Below, piece by piece: positions 1 through 5,182 of a stretch of 8,766 nt of DNA. A program made the position numbers and the translations under genes. The stretch is from an uncultured Opitutaceae bacterium (lineage in GTDB: Bacteria; Verrucomicrobiota; Verrucomicrobiia; Opitutales; Opitutaceae), in contig CAKZMS010000747.1 in NCBI GenBank assembly GCA_937128785.1, positions 1 through 8,766 of the forward strand, read 5' to 3'. The first letter of the stretch is position 1. Each line of letters starts with the position of its first letter. A model generated the notes under the pieces. That model did no database searches, was not told the DNA's origin, and saw only the letters and a program-made list of their open reading frames with translations.

Positions 1-414
1 CTGGGCATCGAGCCCCTGCATCCCATGTATGCCGACAGTCGCTCGGCCGTGAATACGCTCGGTCAAGCCAACGACATGTGTGAGCAACTCAAGTCACCGC
101 ATGTGGGCGTGGCCGCCGATGTCTACCACCTGTGGTGGGATCCCGATCTTGAAAACGAAATCGCCCGCTGCGGTGCCATCGGCGCGTTGTTCTCGTTCCA
201 CGTCTGCGACTGGCGTTCCCCCACCATCGATTTCCTCAACGACCGTGGTCTCATGGGCGAAGGCGTCATCGATATTAAGCAGATCCGCGGCTGGGTCGAG
301 AAAGCCGGATTCCACGGCTTCAACGAAGTCGAAGTCTTCTCCGATCGTCTCTGGGCCATGGACCAAGACGAATACCTCGACCTCATCGTGAAGGCCTATC
401 GCGAACACGTGTGA
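1..414 (+). CDS. Sugar phosphate isomerase/epimerase, 3' part (xylose isomerase-like TIM barrel)
   Basis: This is the C-terminal 137 residues of a TIM-barrel isomerase/epimerase of the AP_endonuc_2 (PF01261) type; the frame is open back to base 1, so the start lies outside the window. Family members interconvert keto/aldo sugars, sugar phosphates or inositol intermediates in the cytoplasm using a divalent metal. The expected metal-ligand pattern is visible in the fragment: Glu4 in IEPLHPM, Asp40 and His43 in DVYH, His67 in FHVCDW, and Glu109 or Glu111 in NEVEVF. The segment [10 protein letters not shown], which precedes the last strand, is also typical. The missing N-terminal half should be roughly 130-150 residues. 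It is followed by a terminator-like hairpin and then by an oxidoreductase and an SDR on the same strand, a common catabolic association. The substrate cannot be read from the sequence. Confidence 0.88.
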   Translation: MGIEPLHPMYADSRSAVNTLGQANDMCEQLKSPHVGVAADVYHLWWDPDLENEIARCGAIGALFSFHVCDWRSPTIDFLNDRGLMGEGVIDIKQIRGWVEKAGFHGFNEVEVFSDRLWAMDQDEYLDLIVKAYREHV

Positions 415-437
415 ACCACTGCGGGGTCGGCGTCGTC

Positions 438-473
438 AAAAAGTGATATCCTAGCAAAGCGGATTCACTTTTT
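438..473 (+). terminator. Strong hairpin with A-tract and T-tract, likely terminator
   Basis: A 9-bp perfect stem, AAAAAGTGA (438-446) with TCACTTTTT (465-473), is extended inward by ATCC (448-451) pairing with GGAT (461-464) across one bulged T, leaving a 9-nt loop. The five T residues are part of the right arm, so transcripts in either direction would carry U-rich 3' arms. It starts 23 nt after the stop codon of the isomerase gene and there is no minus-strand gene nearby to terminate, so I assign it to the isomerase transcript. The rest of the gap, to 526, shows no clear promoter hexamers; it is pyrimidine-rich, then A-rich just before the next start codon. Confidence 0.65.
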
Positions 474-526
474 CCGACCGGCCCCCTTCCCACTTCCAAT
501 CTCAAACAACCCTCAAAAATAATCTT

Positions 527-1663
527 ATGAAAACTGTAGGAATCATCATGAACGGCGTCACCGGACGCATGGGCACCAACCAGCACTTGATCCGCTCGAT
601 CAAGGCCATCATCGACCAAGGCGGCGTGAAAATCGGCGACGACGTCATCATGCCCGATCCGGTCCTTGTCGGCCGCAACCAGGCCAAGCTCGAAGCCCTC
701 GCCAAGCGCGTCGGCGTCTCGAAAGTGTCCACCGATCTCGACGCCGAATTGGCCAAGCCCGAGAACATCATCTACTTCGACTCGACCCTCACCGGTCAGC
801 GTCCCAACGGGGTCCGCAAGGCCATCGCCGCCGGCAAGCACATCTACTGCGAAAAGCCCACCGCCACGACCTCCTCCGAGGCCATGGCTCTCTACAACGA
901 AGTGACCGCGGCCGGCCTCAAGAATGGCGTCGTCCAGGACAAACTCTGGCTGCCGGGTCTCATGAAACTCCAGCACCTCATCGACACCGGTTTCTTCGGC
1001 CGGATTCTTTCCGTGCGCGGTGAGTTTGGCTACTGGGTCTTCACCGGTGAGCACGACACCCTGCAACGCCCGTCCTGGAACTACCGCAAGGAAGACGACG
1101 GAGGCATCATCGTCGATATGATCTGCCACTGGCAGTATGTCATCCAGAACCTGTTTGGTGACATCAAATCCCTGACCTGCCTCGGCGCCACCCACATCCC
1201 GGAACGGATCGACGAGCAAGGTAAGCCCTACAAGTGCACCGCCGATGACTCCGCCTACGCGACCTTCGAGCTGAAGAACGGCGTCATCTGCCACTTCAAC
1301 TCCTCCTGGGATGTCCGCGTCGATCGTGACGACCTGCTCACGCTCCAAGTCGACGGCACGCACGGTTCCGCCGTCGCCGGCCTGCGCGATTGTAAATTCC
1401 AATCCCTCGCCGCCACCCCGCGCTGTATCTGGAGCCCGGATACCGACAGCCCGATCGACTACAAGGAAGGTTGGACCAAGGTCCCGACCAAGGAGCCCTT
1501 CGACAACGCCTTCAAGGTGCAGTGGGAACTCTTCCTCAAGCACGTCGTCACCGACTCCCCGTTCCCCTGGAACCTCAAGGAAGGCGCCAAGGGCGTGCAA
1601 CTCGCCGAGCTCGGCATCCAATCCTGGGAAGAGCGCCGCTGGCTCGACATCCCTGAACTCTAA
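527..1663 (+). CDS. Gfo/Idh/MocA family NAD(P)-dependent oxidoreductase
   Basis: This 378-residue protein has the two-domain layout of glucose-fructose oxidoreductase/inositol dehydrogenase enzymes, which oxidise or reduce a hydroxyl/keto group on sugars, inositols or related polyols with NAD(P). The N-terminal Rossmann domain (about 1-125) carries the family hallmark EKP at 109-111, Lys110 being the cofactor/substrate-contacting lysine. The C-terminal domain has GG-III-type spacing with Asp197 and His201 in DMICH, matching the Asp-x3-His catalytic pair of inositol dehydrogenases. The dinucleotide loop is atypical: GIIMNGVTGRMG rather than GxGxxG, a form seen in a subset of family members and resembling dihydrodipicolinate reductase. 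Length is normal. The start is set by ATG in MKTVGIIMNG, where the first beta strand begins; only A-rich sequence and no clear Shine-Dalgarno precedes it. It lies between the isomerase and SDR genes, supporting a sugar or polyol pathway; the substrate is unknown. Confidence 0.93.
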   Translation: MKTVGIIMNGVTGRMGTNQHLIRSIKAIIDQGGVKIGDDVIMPDPVLVGRNQAKLEALAKRVGVSKVSTDLDAELAKPENIIYFDSTLTGQRPNGVRKAIAAGKHIYCEKPTATTSSEAMALYNEVTAAGLKNGVVQDKLWLPGLMKLQHLIDTGFFGRILSVRGEFGYWVFTGEHDTLQRPSWNYRKEDDGGIIVDMICHWQYVIQNLFGDIKSLTCLGATHIPERIDEQGKPYKCTADDSAYATFELKNGVICHFNSSWDVRVDRDDLLTLQVDGTHGSAVAGLRDCKFQSLAATPRCIWSPDTDSPIDYKEGWTKVPTKEPFDNAFKVQWELFLKHVVTDSPFPWNLKEGAKGVQLAELGIQSWEERRWLDIPEL

Positions 1664-1682
1664 TTGAATCAATCGGATTCAG

Positions 1683-1775
1683 GTCACAGAGCACACTGAG
1701 AAACACAGAGAGCACAGAGTAACAACTGCTGGAATGGCTCCGTGCTCTCCGTGTCGCCTCTGAGTCCTCTGTGAC
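1683..1775. repeat. CACAGAG-type long imperfect inverted repeat, copy 1
   Basis: Left arm begins GTCACAGAG (1683) and right arm ends CTCTGTGAC (1775); the two arms of about 40 nt are imperfect reverse complements, with a second well-matched block (GAGAGCACAGAG against CTCCGTGCTCTC) next to the central loop. As RNA it could fold into one long hairpin. A second element with the same ends lies at 3456-3554. Both are followed by an A-rich spacer and a start codon, here 9 nt later at 1785. Similar dispersed CACAGAG/CACGGAG repeats occur in several environmental bacteria (recalled, not checked). No T-tract follows, so it does not look like a simple terminator. Confidence 0.75.
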
Positions 1776-1784
1776 AAAAATACT

Positions 1785-2555
1785 ATGAAAACAGCACTCG
1801 TTACGGGTGGTTCCCGCGGCATCGGCTTCGGGATCGCCACCGCCCTCGCCAAAGAAGGCTGGAACCTCGTCATCAACGGCGTCCGCGCCGAAGAGTCCAT
1901 CACCGGTCCGCTCGATGAACTTCGCGCTCACGGCGTGCAGGTCGGTTATGCCCGTGGTGACATCGGCAGCGTCGAAGGACGCGCCGGCATTGTAGCCGCG
2001 GCCAGTGAATTCGCCGGCGGTTCCATCAACCTCCTGGTCAACAACGCCGGCGTCGCCCCGAAGGTGCGCGCCGATCTGTTGGAGACCACCGAGGAAAGCT
2101 ACGACTGGGTCGTCGACACCAACCTCACGGGGGTGTTCTTCCTGACCCAGGCCTTCGCCAAAGGGATGCTCGCCGCTAAACAAGCCGACAGCTCGTTCGA
2201 AGCCGCCATCGTCAACATCACGTCGATCTCCGCCACGGTGGTCTCGATCAACCGCGGCGAATACTGTATCGCCAAGGCCGGCTTCGGCATGCTGACGCAG
2301 CTCTTCGCTGCCCGCCTGGGCGGCGACGGTATTCCCGTCTACGAAGTGCGTCCAGGTGTCATCAAAACCGACATGACCTCCGGAGTGACGGACAAGTATG
2401 ACAAGCTGATCGCCGAGGGCCTTTGCGTGCAGCCGCGCTGGGGATTCCCCGATGACATCGGGAAGTCCGTCGCGGCCCTGGCCCGGGGGGATTTTCCCTT
2501 CAGCACCGGTCAAGTGGTCATGGTCGACGGCGGCCTCACGATGCCGCGACTGTAG
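1785..2555 (+). CDS. SDR family oxidoreductase (FabG-like, 3-ketoacyl-ACP reductase type)
   Basis: A complete 256-residue classical short-chain dehydrogenase/reductase. Visible motifs: the cofactor loop TGGSRGIG at 7-14, Asp59 in the adenine-binding position, NNAG at 86-89, the structural Asn113 in NLTG, and the catalytic Ser147, Tyr160, Lys164 in ITS...YCIAK. PG at 190-191 and the C-terminal VDGG at 247-250 also fit. Close relatives are usually named 3-ketoacyl-ACP reductase, but the catabolic setting after an isomerase and a Gfo/Idh/MocA enzyme makes a sugar or polyol dehydrogenase more likely than a fatty-acid enzyme; that is inference. The ATG is immediately before the first beta strand (MKTALVTGG), so the start is well fixed. 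A CACAGAG inverted repeat ends 9 nt upstream, leaving no room for a normal Shine-Dalgarno outside the repeat arm. A terminator follows at 2605. Confidence 0.94.
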   Translation: MKTALVTGGSRGIGFGIATALAKEGWNLVINGVRAEESITGPLDELRAHGVQVGYARGDIGSVEGRAGIVAAASEFAGGSINLLVNNAGVAPKVRADLLETTEESYDWVVDTNLTGVFFLTQAFAKGMLAAKQADSSFEAAIVNITSISATVVSINRGEYCIAKAGFGMLTQLFAARLGGDGIPVYEVRPGVIKTDMTSGVTDKYDKLIAEGLCVQPRWGFPDDIGKSVAALARGDFPFSTGQVVMVDGGLTMPRL

Positions 2556-2569
2556 TTATATCGGGAAAC

Positions 2570-2587
2570 GCCGAGCTCCAGCTCGGC
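2570..2587. repeat. Short perfect hairpin GCCGAGCT-CC-AGCTCGGC
   Basis: An 8-bp perfect GC-rich stem with a 2-nt loop (in RNA the closing pair would open to give a larger loop), 15 nt after the SDR stop codon and 17 nt before the terminator hairpin. No T-tract follows, so on its own it is not a classical terminator. It may protect the 3' end of the mRNA or be one member of a short palindromic repeat family. Confidence 0.5.
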
Positions 2588-2604
2588 CTCTATTCACCCG
2601 CAAA

Positions 2605-2634
2605 GGGCGACTTCACCAAGTCGCTCTTTTTTTT
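2605..2634 (+). terminator. Rho-independent terminator after the SDR gene
   Basis: Perfect stem GCGACTT (2607-2613), loop CACC, AAGTCGC (2618-2624), extendable by G-T and G-C pairs at the base, followed by eight consecutive T residues (2627-2634). It ends the plus-strand transcript carrying the SDR gene. The next gene to the right is on the opposite strand and has its own terminator facing this one. Confidence 0.9.
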
Positions 2635-2678
2635 GGCGAATGACTTCGCGTTGCCGCTGGGGCACGGACCGGCCGGCC

Positions 2679-2712
2679 AAAACAAAACCCGCTCCTCGAA
2701 TTGAGGAACGGG
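2679..2712 (-). terminator. Rho-independent terminator for the minus-strand 208-aa gene
   Basis: On the minus strand the sequence reads CCCGTTCCTC, loop, GAGGAGCGGG, then TTTTGTTTT. The stem is 4 plus 5 bp around one mismatch. It begins 46 nt beyond the stop codon of the gene at 2759-3385 and faces the plus-strand terminator at 2605-2634, so the two transcripts converge without reading into each other. The 44 bases between the two terminators hold nothing I recognise apart from a GGCCGGCC palindrome. Confidence 0.8.
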
Positions 2713-2758
2713 ATTGCTGAACCAACCGAACGGTTTCCGTTCGTGTAAAACTAATAAA

Positions 2759-3385
2759 TCAGGCCGCCATCGGGCTGAAGCTCACCGTGGTCACCACCTC
2801 GCCCAAACGGGCATCATGACGTTGCCAGAGGAGCTCGCGCACCCGGCGGAGGTCGCGCAGCGGGATATCCAGATCGATCTCATTGAGCTGCTCCAGTGCC
2901 TCCTTGGTGGAAGGCAGGCCGAGCCACTCCATGACCGAGTAGACATTACCGTGTTCGCGCACCGCATTGAGTTCACCCCACTCGGGTGCACTGCCGCGGA
3001 GCTCGGCATGTGAGGCGGCCAGCAGGGCCAAAATCGGCGACTCCTCAAAGTCCTCCTGCAAGGCCGGGCACAACGCCAGGGCGGTGAGCGCGTGCAGCCG
3101 GTGAAAGGAGAACCGCCCGATCAGATCCTGCCAGCTCTGGGGGCAGAACTCCAGGTAGGGCTTCCAGCGACGGCGATCCAGCATCACGGCACCAGAAGTA
3201 AAAACATCCCCGCGAGGGTCCGGCGTAAAAGGACGCCAAAGGCCTTGGCTGATTTCCTTTTCGAAGGCGACTTCGGGCCAGATGGAGACCCGGTAGCCCT
3301 TGCCCATGTGGTGCCAGATGAGATCCGGGGAGAGGTTAACAGGACGGCGGGAGGAACGGCGACGGGAAGCAGTGGTTGAGTTCAT
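2759..3385 (-). CDS. Hypothetical protein, 208 aa, not recognised
   Basis: A complete minus-strand reading frame with its own downstream terminator and an upstream AT-rich region, so it is very probably a real gene, but I recognise no family. The first 16 residues are Ser/Thr/Arg-rich (SRRRSSRR), basic and probably disordered. Residues 18-75 contain several aromatic residues (WHHMGKGYRVSIW, LWRPFTPDPRGD). The rest looks largely helical, with an Ala/Leu-rich stretch near 95-110 and an acidic C-terminal helical part ending in a hydrophobic strand-like segment. No signal peptide or transmembrane helix is apparent, which suggests a cytoplasmic protein. The ATG at 3385 is preceded by a weak GGA-type site (TTGGAAGC). 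It diverges from the WYL regulator gene, sharing a palindrome-containing upstream region, so it is a candidate target of that regulator. A restricted, lineage-specific family is likely. Confidence 0.72.
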   Translation of the reverse strand: MNSTTASRRRSSRRPVNLSPDLIWHHMGKGYRVSIWPEVAFEKEISQGLWRPFTPDPRGDVFTSGAVMLDRRRWKPYLEFCPQSWQDLIGRFSFHRLHALTALALCPALQEDFEESPILALLAASHAELRGSAPEWGELNAVREHGNVYSVMEWLGLPSTKEALEQLNEIDLDIPLRDLRRVRELLWQRHDARLGEVVTTVSFSPMAA

Positions 3386-3406
3386 GCTTCCAATTTATCA
3401 CCCAGC

Positions 3407-3427
3407 ATGGGACATAAACTGTCCCAT
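3407..3427. promoter_or_regulatory. Perfect 8-bp palindrome in the divergent intergenic region (possible operator)
   Basis: ATGGGACA (3407-3414), 5-nt spacer TAAAC, TGTCCCAT (3420-3427). It lies 22 nt upstream of the minus-strand start at 3385 and 139 nt upstream of the WYL regulator start. The position in a divergent promoter region and the perfect dyad are what a dimeric regulator site would look like. It could also form a 5' UTR hairpin for the minus-strand gene. No T-tract follows on the minus strand. The AT-rich stretch 3428-3454 beside it may hold promoters, but I see no convincing -35/-10 pair. Confidence 0.45.
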
Positions 3428-3455
3428 ACTAAAAAAAGTGAAATTTTATTTTGGC

Positions 3456-3554
3456 GTCACAGAGAACACGAAGCGGCGCACCGAGATCACAGAGCTGATT
3501 TAACAGACTGATTTCCCTCTGCGTTCTCCATGTCTCCTCTGTGAACTCTGTGAC
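3456..3554. repeat. CACAGAG-type long imperfect inverted repeat, copy 2
   Basis: Begins GTCACAGAG and ends CTCTGTGAC like the copy at 1683-1775, with arms of about 40 nt (ATCACAGAG and CCTCTGCG near the centre) and a loop containing the direct repeat CTGATTT. Sequence after the right arm, TAAAAATTCCT then ATG, matches the layout AAAAATACT then ATG of copy 1. It occupies the whole proximal 5' leader of the WYL regulator gene, ending 11 nt before its start codon. Confidence 0.75.
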
Positions 3555-3565
3555 TAAAAATTCCT

Positions 3566-4561
3566 ATGCCTGAATCATCCTCTGGTTTCCGTTCCCGCTT
3601 CTCCGTCGAGCGCATGATGCGCATCCACGAACGCCTGCGTGATGGCGCATCGCTCAACTGCACCAAGTTCGCCACCGAGTTGGATGTCTCGCGCAAAACC
3701 ATTCAACGCGACATCGACCACATGCGTGACCGGCTCGGTCTCCCCTTGGAATACGACCGCGCCACCCACTCCTACGTTTACACCGCACCCGTCGAAGCCT
3801 CGCCCACCGTGCAGATGAGTGAGGGCGATGCCTTTGCGCTCTTTGTCGCCGAACGGGCGTTGGAACCACTTCGCGGCACGCCGTTGTTTGATCGCCTCCA
3901 ATCCACCTTTGAAACACTGACCTCCAACCTCCAGGGATCCGTTGAGCTCACGCCGGAAGACCACGGGGCGGTGTCCTTCGCGCAATTCGGTGAGGGCCGC
4001 ACGAACGCCGTCGCGTTCGATCGTCTGCAGAAAGCCCAGAACGAACAACGCGAAGTGAGCTTCGCCTACAAGAAACCGGGCGCCCGGCGCGCCGAAACCC
4101 GCCAAGTGCGGCCTTATCATCTCACCCACCGCGACAATCTCTGGTATCTGGTCGGTCACGATCTCGCCCGGGATGACATCCGCACCTTCGCCCTGCCCCG
4201 GATGAGCGATGTCGAGCTGACCAAAAAGAAGTTCGAACGACCGGCAGATTTTTCCCCGGAAACCTTCTTTGCGGACGCCTTGGGCGTCGTCGCCGGCAGG
4301 GGCGAAGCCTACGACATCCACATCCGTTTCTCCGCCAATGTCGCCGAGCGCATCGAAGAACGCGTCTGGCACGATTCCCAGCAAACCAAACGCCGCCGCA
4401 ACGGCGGAGTCGACCTACGCCTGCGCCTCGGTTCCCTCGTCGAAATCGAACGCTGGGTCCTCGGCTGGGGCGCCGAAGCTGAGGTGCTCTCGCCTCCGGA
4501 GCTTAGAGAGTCCCTCACCACGACCACCGCCACCATGGCTCGGCGGTATAGTCAACGGTGA
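3566..4561 (+). CDS. WYL-domain transcriptional regulator (YafY type)
   Basis: A 331-residue DNA-binding regulator. An N-terminal HTH of the HTH_11/DeoR type spans about 12-60, with recognition helix VSRKTIQRDIDHMR at 41-54. A linker with QMSEGDAFAL (83-92) follows. The WYL domain covers about 148-225 and contains the diagnostic NLWYLVGHD (191-199) after RQVRPYHL (179-186), a ligand-sensing SH3-like fold in known members. The WCX-type C-terminal extension is about 248-325. Length is typical. Such proteins repress or activate neighbouring genes in response to a small ligand or nucleic acid. No partner effector genes of defence type are nearby, so local metabolic regulation or autoregulation is more likely. 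The ATG is 11 nt after a CACAGAG inverted repeat, with no Shine-Dalgarno between. It diverges from the unrecognised gene ending at 2759. Confidence 0.92.
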   Translation: MPESSSGFRSRFSVERMMRIHERLRDGASLNCTKFATELDVSRKTIQRDIDHMRDRLGLPLEYDRATHSYVYTAPVEASPTVQMSEGDAFALFVAERALEPLRGTPLFDRLQSTFETLTSNLQGSVELTPEDHGAVSFAQFGEGRTNAVAFDRLQKAQNEQREVSFAYKKPGARRAETRQVRPYHLTHRDNLWYLVGHDLARDDIRTFALPRMSDVELTKKKFERPADFSPETFFADALGVVAGRGEAYDIHIRFSANVAERIEERVWHDSQQTKRRRNGGVDLRLRLGSLVEIERWVLGWGAEAEVLSPPELRESLTTTTATMARRYSQR

Positions 4562-4582
4562 GGCCCTCACTGAATGGCGAAC

Positions 4583-4644
4583 GTAGTGCCGTGCTTTAGC
4601 CGGCACTGAGACTGGAGCAGACGCGGGCTCAAGCACGGCGCTAC
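4583..4644. repeat. 22-bp inverted repeat element (GTAGTGCCGTGCTT...AAGCACGGCGCTAC)
   Basis: Left arm 4583-4604 and right arm 4623-4644 are reverse complements with about three mismatches in 22, around an 18-nt centre that includes a further GCCGGC. It lies 21 nt after the WYL stop codon, in the convergent gap before the ndk terminator. No T-tract follows on the plus strand. The layout resembles a REP/MITE-like palindromic element; it may act as the 3' end signal of the WYL transcript, which otherwise has no recognisable terminator. Confidence 0.6.
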
Positions 4645-4646
4645 CC

Positions 4647-4676
4647 AAAAAACCCGCACCACTTATGATGCGGGTT
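4647..4676 (-). terminator. Rho-independent terminator for ndk
   Basis: On the minus strand: AACCCGCA, a 10-nt inner part with two further pairs, TGCGGGTT, then a T-run (TTTTTT overlapping the end of the stem, plus-strand A 4647-4652). The perfect 8-bp stem lies 23 nt beyond the ndk stop codon. On the plus strand the hairpin is followed by GAAAAC rather than T residues, so it serves ndk and not the WYL gene. Confidence 0.85.
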
Positions 4677-4699
4677 GAAAACAAACAGGCTTGATTCGC

Positions 4700-5116
4700 T
4701 TAGCCAAGGAGCTCGTCAGGACTGAAGACGCGATCGGTTTCGATCTGGGCGTTCTCGTCGCTGTCGGAAGCGTGGACCACGTTGACCATCATGTTTTCGC
4801 CGAAGTCACCGCGGATCGTGCCCGCCGGGGCCTTGGTCGAATCGGTCGGGCCGAGCAGATCACGCACCTTGGCCACGATGCCGTCACCCTTCAACACAGC
4901 CACGATCACCGGACGGGAGCCCATGAACTCCTCGATCTCGGGGAAGAACGGCTTGTCGGCCACGTGAGCGTAATGTTCCTTCAGCTTCTCAGGCGTGAGC
5001 TGCATCATTTTGGCCGCAGCCAAAGTGAATCCGGCTTCCTCGAATCGAGAAAGCACCTTGCCGACGAGGCCCTTGGCCATGCAGTCCGGTTTGAAAATGA
5101 TAAACGTCTTGTCCAT
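4700..5116 (-). CDS. ndk: Nucleoside diphosphate kinase
   Basis: A complete 138-residue NDK, which transfers the gamma phosphate of ATP to other (d)NDPs through a phospho-histidine to balance cytoplasmic nucleotide pools. Expected residues are present: Lys9 in FIIFKPD, Arg85, Thr91 in GPTDS, Arg102 in TIRGDF, Asn112, and the phosphorylated His115 in NVVHASDS. Length equals the usual 135-145. The C-terminus is slightly divergent after SDS (DENAQIETDRVF in place of the common PE-A-EI-FF pattern), but no catalytic residue is lost. The ATG is fixed by MDKTFIIFKPD. It lies 66 bp downstream of the flavoprotein gene on the same strand, so it may be co-transcribed or have its own promoter in that gap; a GAGG about 7 nt before the ATG could be the ribosome site. 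A terminator follows. Confidence 0.97.
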   Translation of the reverse strand: MDKTFIIFKPDCMAKGLVGKVLSRFEEAGFTLAAAKMMQLTPEKLKEHYAHVADKPFFPEIEEFMGSRPVIVAVLKGDGIVAKVRDLLGPTDSTKAPAGTIRGDFGENMMVNVVHASDSDENAQIETDRVFSPDELLG

Positions 5117-5182
5117 ACGAGCCTCGAATCAACCGCTCCCATCGCCGTAAGGGAAGCCTGATTTTCGGCCCCCTCGTAGGCA

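Noticed and set aside
415..526. Sigma-70 promoter for the Gfo/Idh/MocA gene
   Set aside because: No pair of recognisable -35 and -10 hexamers with proper spacing is visible after the terminator hairpin.
1683..1775. CRISPR array or tandem repeat from the recurrent CACAGAG words
   Set aside because: The words form one inverted repeat with unequal spacing; there are no regularly spaced direct repeats or spacers.
383..2513. Long minus-strand open frames opposite the oxidoreductase and SDR genes (429 and 312 codons)
   Set aside because: They lie antisense to two genes with clear family motifs and read as low-complexity Gly/Asp/Val-rich protein, the usual antisense shadow of high-GC coding sequence.
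3456..3554. Insertion sequence remnant from the terminal inverted ends
   Set aside because: The element is under 100 bp, has no transposase, and no convincing target-site duplication flanks either copy. A MITE origin cannot be excluded.
3575..4384. 269-codon minus-strand open frame opposite the WYL gene
   Set aside because: It is an antisense shadow; the plus-strand frame carries unmistakable HTH and WYL motifs.
4700..4775. Ndk with HASDS in place of HGSDS and a divergent C-terminus as a sign of lost activity
   Set aside because: Gly to Ala next to the active-site His is ordinary variation in the family, and all catalytic residues are present.
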